A DNA stretch of 64,000 bases from an uncultured Verrucomicrobia subdivision 3 bacterium (lineage in GTDB: Bacteria; Verrucomicrobiota; Verrucomicrobiia; Limisphaerales; UBA11358), in assembly GCA_903865745.1 (NCBI GenBank), contig CAIPKV010000032.1:1-64000 (forward strand), written 5' to 3'. Each line of letters begins with the position of its first letter. The first letter of the stretch is position 1. The translations under genes and the position numbers were made by a program. Below, piece by piece: positions 28,401 to 34,135 of this stretch. The notes beneath the pieces are model-generated. The model was not told where the DNA came from. It searched no databases and was given only the letters and a program-made list of their open reading frames with translations.

Positions 28401-28561
28401 CGGCGGTTGTTCCATTAGGTCAGGGACAGATTGTTTTTCTCGGCATTCCCGGCCTTAACGCCGCATTCATTGATGGCAACCCAAAGGGATTCCAACCGGT
28501 CGCGGCAAAACGAATCATTTATAACGCGCTTGATACAATCGAACCTCGCCATTCGCACTGA
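25433..28561 (+). CDS. Secreted GH2-family glycosidase
   Basis: The 1042-residue protein starts MFKYIIAILIVCCHTGILFA, a signal peptide. A sugar-binding jelly-roll (WYRNFIPPVLKSGEKLILSF, GARLRAEIYVNQKLVG) and an Ig-like domain precede a barrel with YRSHPSVILWSLNNETGG, whose Glu is the GH2 acid/base. AMWGELGTANSPDD holds the probable nucleophile region. GH2 covers beta-galactosidases, mannosidases, glucuronidases and others; the long C-terminal part (from ~residue 750) looks like additional beta-domains plus a class-I-amidotransferase-like fold seen in some large GH2 proteins. The TGA stop lies inside repeat copy 7 (28559-28561), so the repeat fixes the C-terminus (PRHSH). Confidence 0.85.
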   Translation: MFKYIIAILIVCCHTGILFAQQVKLPNGTGSPESIGLDHGWRLWLDERAEWKNDKLYLPDEVDLAKLPANPPTGGWKVLSGQAGIPVTLPGTVEEYYWGKRPLPTANPSRPEDVVNLCSPYVGVSWWYRNFIPPVLKSGEKLILSFPGARLRAEIYVNQKLVGYNLISEVPFTADVTDALMPGQSNQLAVRITNPGGTFTWGDFELYKWGDYQYPVSHGFGGIDGGVTMSVHAAVAVEDLYVANNPDPRTVTLNATVASTGRAYKGPLLFTISRDGKKVWSGKMDVTVSAGGETVASKQVTVPDAELWDIAQPVLYQAGVGIKSIPHSGRVTDFGFRWFNAEGIGTNPRLVLNGRRIFVSSAISWGYWAPNGLFPDQAAVQREVDAVRALGMNCVQNHRHFPKAAVLDGFDQAGLLRYCEPGGGSDIWDECSGGANAKYQGPIVPSGVGGEPVTFANRYELAKLLAMIKAYRSHPSVILWSLNNETGGDSRNPKIFYAIQKAHELDPSRIIVLKSGFGPEGEIMGRPYTTELAYGDYGDNPGRHDSGWHDNHNEDDAGVYQDSLYKNPTDYKCYSTDTNGIAMWGELGTANSPDDDAATVKWYQDHNVPGYNHTAAGARLAAYNAFLDKYQFRAAFPTPEALFRAVGARHYFAASHIIENARISDANDYIALTGWESTTIDNNSGLVDALRHLKDDPALIRQANAPELLVVRPRHYVLAKGDTAIVDTYVVNELNLHGAYVLHFSAAMDAAKNKPFYETSFPVNLTGGEVFGELLKDNITFATPAAGPVTLNAFLTASGGDQPVLTRTEPLHVIDPNPAPLAGTIACVDTDGKLIPALQQQFGITAVPLATAPDKVDTILVSSSSALRSKENPLDFNWEKFLPTVLDRVRAGSRLVLLGVDAQDLGSAAKVLAQQNILTYSGTAGFDDTPWIGHWFFGRKHWLLDGLPSDCVFDWQYQAAGGDGLVMDAPGMEAVVGYGKNPGPGLGLGAAVVPLGQGQIVFLGIPGLNAAFIDGNPKGFQPVAAKRIIYNALDTIEPRHSH

Positions 28562-28610
28562 TGGGAAATTGCTCTTCCTGCGCTTTCATTTCTCGACGCT
28601 GCGCGGGTAA
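28558..28610 (+). repeat. Cassette repeat copy 7
   Basis: Near-consensus (CTGATGGGAAATTGC, ATTTCTCGACGC). Its TGA provides the GH2 stop. It shares the ATTTCTCGACG two-base deletion with copy 8. Confidence 0.9.
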
Positions 28611-28684
28611 TACCTTTTCTATCATCTAACTGCACTATTCTAATTCAGCTCGCCCGTTGGTTTTTTTACGGTGGCGGAAGTTTC

Positions 28685-28718
28685 TCCCTCTCCAGGGGGA
28701 GAGGGCTGGGGTGAGGGC
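28685..28718 (+). repeat. Dispersed CTCTCC/GGAGAG hairpin repeat
   Basis: CCCTCTCC AGG GGGAGAGGG forms a stem and is followed by CTGGGGTGAGGG, as at 19976-20009. Confidence 0.55.
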
Positions 28719-28882
28719 GAGATAATCTCAATCTTCAAAATGGTGAACTTTCAAACTGCAACTGGTATAAGTTGCTTGCTGCCGCTCCGCTGGACTTCGC
28801 TTAATCCGGCATCCTGGGTCTCGATCCGCAAACCCGGCGAATGCGAGGCGAGCGGGAGGTTTTCACCTTCGATGGCGCCGCT

Positions 28883-30538
28883 CTAGTGCTCACCGGGGTT
28901 TTCGCGGATGGGTCGGGCAGCCTCAGAGGGTTGCGGTTCACGATTGTGGCGTGCGCCCGGGCGCGCATACCAGAACGTGCCCACCGCATAATCCACCTGC
29001 GTGTCGGCCCAGTTCCAGATTTCCATGTCGTGCCGCAGGGCGGTCTGAAAAGGAATGGAATCCAGCAGGCGCAGGCGGGAGGTGGTGGTGTAGCCGCGCC
29101 AGTCCTCGCGGTCATCTAAGTGGTCGCGTTTGGGCGCGGAGATGAAGGGGGAACTGAAATAATCAGGCATGCCCCAGGCGTAGCCGTAATAATCCTCCGT
29201 GCCGGTGCCAATGTGCTGCGGAAAGGTTGCCCCGTCGTAATAGATGCGCTCGTCGCCTTCGCCATACCAGGCTTTTACAGGGCTGAAAACCGTCAGCGTG
29301 TCGCCGACATAACGGCCCCGGCCTAGAACTTCGAGATAGTTCCAGTCGGACCGGGGCTGCGTCTTCAGGTCGGGTTGGCAATGCCAGTTGGCGTGGAAAT
29401 GCAGCGACCGTTCGTTCCATTTCCACGGACCGGTCGTGACGGAGAGTTTCACGGAGACGGTTTTGTCGCCGACGTTTTTTAGTGATACCCGCGCGGCATG
29501 TTGATACGGCATGACCCAGCGCGCCGTCAGCGTGCCGTCCGCGCCGACCGTCCGCCACCAGTCTTGAACGGGATTTAGCCGCGCACCGCTGCCGAAGAAT
29601 TCACCCAGCGGACACCAGATCGTCGGCTCATCGTCGAAGCCGGCCTGAAGAATTATGGAGTGCAACACCTCCGGCGCAGCCTGCGGATCAACCTTCACCT
29701 GCAGCGAGCGAACCGCGGCCGCACCGGCCGGCAAGTCCAGCGCCACTTCCTGTCCCGGCGCAAGCGTGGCTTCCTTCGACGGGCTGGCAATGGTCAAATC
29801 CGGGTCTGCCAGCAGTGCCTTGCCTACACGGGTGAGCGTCGTTTGCGCCGAATGGTAACCGGATTGGGAAAAGGTTTGCACGGGCGTGTCGGCTTCGTAT
29901 TGCCGGTAGTTGATCACATAGTAAAACGGCACCGAGTCCAGCGTGATCTTGCAACTCTTCGCAAACGGGATGGGCAGATACAAATCGCCGGACACGTGGC
30001 GCGGGGCTTTGAAATCCGGCTTCAGTTGATTCCGCAGGTCGGTCTCATTCCAGCCGACAAAGGCCAGTGGCGGTCGCACGAAGGCCGTTCCGCTGAGCAA
30101 CTCGTTGATTTTGGCGGTGATGGCCGGAGTCGCCGAGCCATCAAAGTAAAAGCGGATGGTCTGGTTGTCCTTTCCGGGGTCCAGCGGGATCCAGAATCGC
30201 GTAATGGCGCCGGGGCCGGTGTCTTCCATGATAACCCATTCCCGCCGACCTTCGTTCAACTCAGTATGCAGGAATTGCTCGTGGTCATTGTTCGAGTGCC
30301 AGGTGACGGCGTTGCCGGGATCATTCTTGCTCCGGTCGTGGCTGCTGGCTTGCTTCAACACAAACGCCGGCGCCGGCCATTGCGCCACCGCCTCCCGGTC
30401 AATCATTTCGTTCAATAATGATTCGATGGTGATTTCTGTCCGGGAAGTTCCGCCTGACTGGGCCGGCGCCGCCGGCGCAGCCAGCGCCAAGCCAACCATC
30501 AACACGGCGGCAATCATTAAATAATAAATCGATTTCAT
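28883..30538 (-). CDS. Secreted GH172 (DUF2961) glycosidase, truncated by TAG
   Basis: The 551-residue protein starts with a signal peptide (MKSIYYLMIAAVLMVGLALA). It carries the DUF2961/GH172 double jelly-roll: WHSNNDHEQFLHTELNEG, WVIMEDTGPGAITRFW, and the diagnostic IGTGTEDYYGYAWGMPDYF. GH172 enzymes act on furanosides such as difructose dianhydride and D-arabinan. After the TAG (28883-28885) the same frame continues to 28751 with SGAIEGENLPLASHSPG and LRIETQDAG, which looks like the start of the domain that normally follows. So the stop is probably a nonsense change (for example CAG to TAG), and the tail is broken soon after. The frame is open upstream through repeat copy 8, but the signal peptide fixes the start. 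Confidence 0.85.
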   Translation of the reverse strand: MKSIYYLMIAAVLMVGLALAAPAAPAQSGGTSRTEITIESLLNEMIDREAVAQWPAPAFVLKQASSHDRSKNDPGNAVTWHSNNDHEQFLHTELNEGRREWVIMEDTGPGAITRFWIPLDPGKDNQTIRFYFDGSATPAITAKINELLSGTAFVRPPLAFVGWNETDLRNQLKPDFKAPRHVSGDLYLPIPFAKSCKITLDSVPFYYVINYRQYEADTPVQTFSQSGYHSAQTTLTRVGKALLADPDLTIASPSKEATLAPGQEVALDLPAGAAAVRSLQVKVDPQAAPEVLHSIILQAGFDDEPTIWCPLGEFFGSGARLNPVQDWWRTVGADGTLTARWVMPYQHAARVSLKNVGDKTVSVKLSVTTGPWKWNERSLHFHANWHCQPDLKTQPRSDWNYLEVLGRGRYVGDTLTVFSPVKAWYGEGDERIYYDGATFPQHIGTGTEDYYGYAWGMPDYFSSPFISAPKRDHLDDREDWRGYTTTSRLRLLDSIPFQTALRHDMEIWNWADTQVDYAVGTFWYARPGARHNREPQPSEAARPIRENPGEH

Positions 30539-30551
30539 GGTTAATTGAAAA

Positions 30552-30604
30552 CTGATAGGAAATTGCTTTTCCTGCGCTTTAATTTCTCGACGCTGCGCGG
30601 GTAA
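30552..30604 (+). repeat. Cassette repeat copy 8
   Basis: CTGATAGGAAATTGC is perfect; it then has CTTTAATTTCTCGACG, sharing the two-base deletion of copy 7. It lies 13 bp upstream of the GH172 start. Confidence 0.9.
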
Positions 30605-30844
30605 GCAGCACGCCCAGCGCGCAACCAACGAGCACACAGCCGGATGCCCAGCCCTCATGAAGTCGCCCAAAAGGGAGCAGGCGGTAAGGCGTTCGATCGC
30701 GCCGGAGTTGACCCTGGGCCGAACAGCTGGCCGCCGGGGGTCGCCACGAGGCCGACAGGCAGGAGTAACGCCAGTTGGTTTGAGGGGTGGAGCGGTTCAT
30801 GGGATTCAGTTTGCAATGCCGGCCGCTGCCAACAATTCAAAAGG
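30605..30844 (-). other. Degraded coding-like sequence next to repeat copy 8
   Basis: Minus-strand frames hold hydrophobic pieces (NQLALLLPVGLVATPGGQL in one frame, GWASGCVLVGCALGVLL in another) that cannot be joined without frameshifts. This looks like a membrane-protein fragment ending at repeat copy 8, but no family can be named. Confidence 0.3.
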
Positions 30845-33274
30845 TCATGGCCTTGAGCTGACAGGCCAGACTTTGACCTCCTCGCCTTTCAAGGCGTTTT
30901 CAAACGGGCCGGGGAACGGATTTTTTTTGTCGCGCTTCTTGCCGAAATAATCGGTGTCAATGTTGACCGGCGAACCGTCGCCATTGTCGTAAACGCAATG
31001 GGAAACCTTCGTCTTGCCGAGAAGCGCCGTTGTCACAAGCTGGCGTTTTTGCCCGTCGCGCCACGCCGGAGCCTCGGTGATTTCGAGATACCAGCCGTCG
31101 GATTTTTGCGTCAGCTTCAGTCCGGGATCGAAATCTGGTTCGATCAGCGCATCAGTGTCAAACTTTGAGGGATGCGCGCCCTTGACCAAAACGTTGCCCG
31201 CGGCGAAACACGGCAGCACGCAGTTGTCGAACGCCTGAAGACTGGATGGCCCCACAACCAGGTTGTTGTAGAACCGGTCATCGCCACTCTCGCCGTCGGC
31301 AGCCGGATACATCCCGGCAAGCATCGTGGTGTGTGGCCCGTGGAAAGGCGTGACGCGCGTGTCGCCAGGACAACTGCTGAGTGTGTTGGTCATGAGATTG
31401 TGGACGAAAGCGATGCCTTGTGAGTTCACCGCAATCGGATCCCCCGACAGAAACAGATTGTTCGCGACGAGGATCGGGCCGTGCTGCATCTCCAGGAACA
31501 AGCCCCCACCATGGATCAGATTGGCGGTGATCTGACTGCCTTGGCCCATCCAGTCCAGCCAAATCGCGTCACAGGTCTTATAAATGTGATTGTGGCTGAT
31601 CGTCACGTCAATTGCGCCGTGGAACTTGATGCCGGCCATCTCCGCCCCGTCGTAGAGATTACGAACATGAATGTCGTGAATTTCGTTGCCTGTGATGGTG
31701 CTGAACGAGCAGCCGAGACTGCCCACGATGCCCGTCTGCTCGCAGTGCGCAATCGTATTGTTGCGGACAAGGTGGCTCCCAACCGTCGCTTTGTTCCAGC
31801 CATTGGTCAGCGCGCGATGGATCGTGTCGACATAGCCGTCGGCGGAATTCGCAGACTTGTTGTCCCATTCATCGCCGTATTTGCCCAGGGCAATGCCGCA
31901 GCAGGGCGAATAGCAGACATGGTTGCTCTCGATGATCCAGCCCTTGCACCAGTAGGCGGAAATGATGCCGATTTGCGCGGCGGTCGGCGGTGCCCACATT
32001 GCGGCCGCGTCGCACAGCGTGAAGCCCCGCACGGTGAGGTAATTGATGCCGGTGCGCGACGGCGTGAACACCGTCTGGCGGACGTTGATCTCGGCGTTGG
32101 CGTCATTGGGATTGATCCCCGGGAATTGCGCCCAGATGGTGGTGCAGTTGGTGCTTTCACCCTTGAATTCCACCATCACCGGGTCGTCGTGGTCCGACTC
32201 CGCCAGGGGTTCTCCAAGGCTGCCAAAGCAGACATCCTTGAATTCCACCACCACCGGTTCTCGGGGGTTCGCCCAGGTGCCAATCATCAGATTATGGATG
32301 GACTTGAACTTCGGATCAATTCGCAGGGCCACCAGCTTCCGCAAGTCCAAAACGACCTGATGCCACTGGCCGTCGTTAATCTCAACGGCTGGGTTGATGC
32401 GCCCAGTTTGTTGGTAATTTTGCGTCCCAACAATATCCACCTCAAACCAGTTATCGTTACCATCAATCTGAAACATGAGGGCAACCGCTTCTTGAGTTGT
32501 GGTTTTAAGCTGGAAGGCCATCACCGGCTGCTGATCCAGATTGATTTCATCCTTGTGGATAAACCGCGAACCCATCGGGGCGTTCGTCGTGCCGGCAAGG
32601 GCCACACGGATGGCAGGGCTGCCGTGGTCGGTGAAATGCGTCAATTCAGCTGCGCCGTCCCGCAACGGCCAGCTGTCCGGCGCCTCCAAATCTTCCTGCC
32701 GCCCTACCACTACGGGAACCGTCGTCCAATTCAGGGTCACCCGGCCAAACCAGCGTGGCGTGTTTTCCACCGGCTGCAGCACGGCGTCAAGCCCGGCCGC
32801 TTCAGTCAACCAGTCGCCGTTAAGATAGATCGCGCCGGTGTGATAACCGTGCGGATTGCTGCACCAGTCGCCGTGGATGATGTCGCTGTAGGGATTAAAC
32901 GAGCCAAAGTACGAGTTGGGCATGGTCACCTTCCAGGTGTCGTTCGTCACCCTCACCCAGCCTTTCATCGGCTCTGAACCGGTGATGACAACCATTTCGT
33001 CCGGCGCGGCCTGATAGGTGATGCGCTTTCGGTCCGAGGTTCCGCCACGCGGTGGATTGACACGTTCGCGATACACACCGGCGTGAACGGTAATCGTGTC
33101 ACCAGGCAGCGCCACGTCCGCCGCGTGTTGGATGGTGCGGAACGGAGATTCTTTTGTCCCGGGATTCGTGTTGCTGCCGTTGATGGCGACGTGGAATTCT
33201 TTTGCCTGAAGCCCGACGGCAAAGGCAAAGGCTGCCACGCAGGCCAGGGACAATGTTTTCATTTTAGTTTTCAT
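30845..33274 (-). CDS. Secreted right-handed beta-helix protein, GH141-like
   Basis: The 809-residue protein has a signal peptide (MKTLSLACVAAFAFAVGLQA) and a DUF1565-like start (FHVAINGSNTNPGTKESPF, RTIQHAADVALPGDTI). A concanavalin-like insert (PVMAFQLKTTTQEAVALMF) lies at residues ~250-370. It then has long right-handed parallel beta-helix turns (NHVCYSPCCGIALG, HLVRNNTIAHCEQTGIVG, GAIDVTISHNHIYKTCDA). The layout resembles GH141, a family with alpha-L-fucosidase and xylanase activities on RG-II and xylan. Assignment to GH141 is by overall architecture only; a plain pectate-lyase-like helix protein is the alternative. It stands between repeat copies 8 and 9. Confidence 0.7.
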   Translation of the reverse strand: MKTKMKTLSLACVAAFAFAVGLQAKEFHVAINGSNTNPGTKESPFRTIQHAADVALPGDTITVHAGVYRERVNPPRGGTSDRKRITYQAAPDEMVVITGSEPMKGWVRVTNDTWKVTMPNSYFGSFNPYSDIIHGDWCSNPHGYHTGAIYLNGDWLTEAAGLDAVLQPVENTPRWFGRVTLNWTTVPVVVGRQEDLEAPDSWPLRDGAAELTHFTDHGSPAIRVALAGTTNAPMGSRFIHKDEINLDQQPVMAFQLKTTTQEAVALMFQIDGNDNWFEVDIVGTQNYQQTGRINPAVEINDGQWHQVVLDLRKLVALRIDPKFKSIHNLMIGTWANPREPVVVEFKDVCFGSLGEPLAESDHDDPVMVEFKGESTNCTTIWAQFPGINPNDANAEINVRQTVFTPSRTGINYLTVRGFTLCDAAAMWAPPTAAQIGIISAYWCKGWIIESNHVCYSPCCGIALGKYGDEWDNKSANSADGYVDTIHRALTNGWNKATVGSHLVRNNTIAHCEQTGIVGSLGCSFSTITGNEIHDIHVRNLYDGAEMAGIKFHGAIDVTISHNHIYKTCDAIWLDWMGQGSQITANLIHGGGLFLEMQHGPILVANNLFLSGDPIAVNSQGIAFVHNLMTNTLSSCPGDTRVTPFHGPHTTMLAGMYPAADGESGDDRFYNNLVVGPSSLQAFDNCVLPCFAAGNVLVKGAHPSKFDTDALIEPDFDPGLKLTQKSDGWYLEITEAPAWRDGQKRQLVTTALLGKTKVSHCVYDNGDGSPVNIDTDYFGKKRDKKNPFPGPFENALKGEEVKVWPVSSRP

Positions 33275-33368
33275 TTTGGTTGGTTTATGAAAATTTCACC
33301 GTCTGCTATCGTTGATAGCCTTGAACCTCGCGAGGACGTTCTCGATGGGCGAATTGCCCTGCACCTTA

Positions 33369-33422
33369 CTGATAAGAAATTGCTTTTCATGCACTTTCAT
33401 CTACTTGACGCTGCGCGGTTAA
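33369..33422 (+). repeat. Cassette repeat copy 9
   Basis: Matches the consensus with several changes (CTGATAAG, TTTTCATGCAC, ATCTACTTGACG, GCGGTTAA). It lies 94 bp upstream of the beta-helix gene and 12 bp before the ATG of the 40-residue ORF. Confidence 0.85.
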
Positions 33423-33434
33423 CGCCAATTTAAA

Positions 33435-33557
33435 ATGACCCCCCCCCCCAGCGAATTAACCGTTTCAAATCAGGGAGCGTATGCCTATTTTGAGACAATT
33501 GGACCGGATGGTAAAGAGATAACTGAGAGCTCACATGGTGGAATAACTAATCCCTGA
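33435..33557 (+). CDS. Small ORF with poly-C tract after its start codon (40 aa)
   Basis: ATG at 33435 is followed by A and eleven C residues (33439-33449), then a sensible frame: SELTVSNQGAYAYFETIGP, DGKEITESSHGGITNP, TGA. The sequence past the tract looks like the C-terminal end of a larger protein, so the ATG may be fortuitous and the piece a truncated toxin or surface-protein tip. It begins just after repeat copy 9, and its stop is 2 bp before the next gene. If the ATG is used, slippage in the C tract would switch the frame. Confidence 0.4.
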   Translation: MTPPPSELTVSNQGAYAYFETIGPDGKEITESSHGGITNP

Positions 33558-33559
33558 CT

Positions 33560-33883
33560 ATGAAAGCTCGATACTCTGCTGGAGTTATTTATGCCCCGAA
33601 AGAACCGAAGACGAAACATGATCAAGGCTTACCGCCCGGGGGCATGGATTCTCGGCAACCGATGGAGTCACCAGCTTTATTGGTAATCGAACAGAAGCCA
33701 GACGGAGCGTTTCTCTTTCGTTTTATGGCAGATCGCTGTTGTGTTGGTGACACGTGGCATGAATCAGTGGACGCTGCCAGGCAGCAAGCCGTGTTTGAAT
33801 TCGACGACCGGCTTGCTACATGGATACTGGTTCCTGATGAGGTTGACGACCCCATTTCATTTGGCTTGGCAAGCCACGCGTGA
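33560..33883 (+). CDS. Hypothetical soluble protein, possibly an immunity protein (107 aa)
   Basis: The 107-residue protein has no signal peptide. Its core (PALLVIEQKPDGAFLFRF, GDTWHESVDAARQQAVFEF, DRLATWILVPDEVDD) resembles small acidic proteins found alone or next to toxin tips in several phyla; I cannot name the family. It is 2 bp downstream of the 40-residue ORF, so the pair is probably translated together. The two are the only genes between repeat copies 9 and 10. Confidence 0.55.
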   Translation: MKARYSAGVIYAPKEPKTKHDQGLPPGGMDSRQPMESPALLVIEQKPDGAFLFRFMADRCCVGDTWHESVDAARQQAVFEFDDRLATWILVPDEVDDPISFGLASHA

Positions 33884-33986
33884 AACACGGATTGTTGCCG
33901 CAGACCATGGATTATTATTCAGCACATCTAGCGGTAGGGGTATGGATTCGGTTTTGTTCCAACGAATCCAATCTCCATTCCAGAGG

Positions 33987-34040
33987 CTGATCGGAAATGG
34001 CTTTTCCTGCGCTTTCATTTACTTGACGCTGCTCGGGTAA
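33987..34040 (+). repeat. Cassette repeat copy 10
   Basis: Near-consensus (CTGATCGGAAATGGC, GACGCTGCTCGGGTAA). It lies 95 bp upstream of the GH92 start and is the last copy in the window. Confidence 0.9.
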
Positions 34041-34135
34041 TCGGATTATTCCTGAACCGCAGTCGTCGGCAACAGATTAACGGCGTGCATTTTGTTGCTC
34101 ACAATTAACCTGCTTAATGCGGCGCCAAAACATTT

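Noticed and set aside
6513-34040. CRISPR array or integron attC array formed by the 54-bp repeats
   Set aside because: Spacing is 0.6 to 5 kb, so it is not a CRISPR. The ends do not show the GTTRRRY/RYYYAAC core pair of attC sites, the genes point both ways, and no IntI is present.
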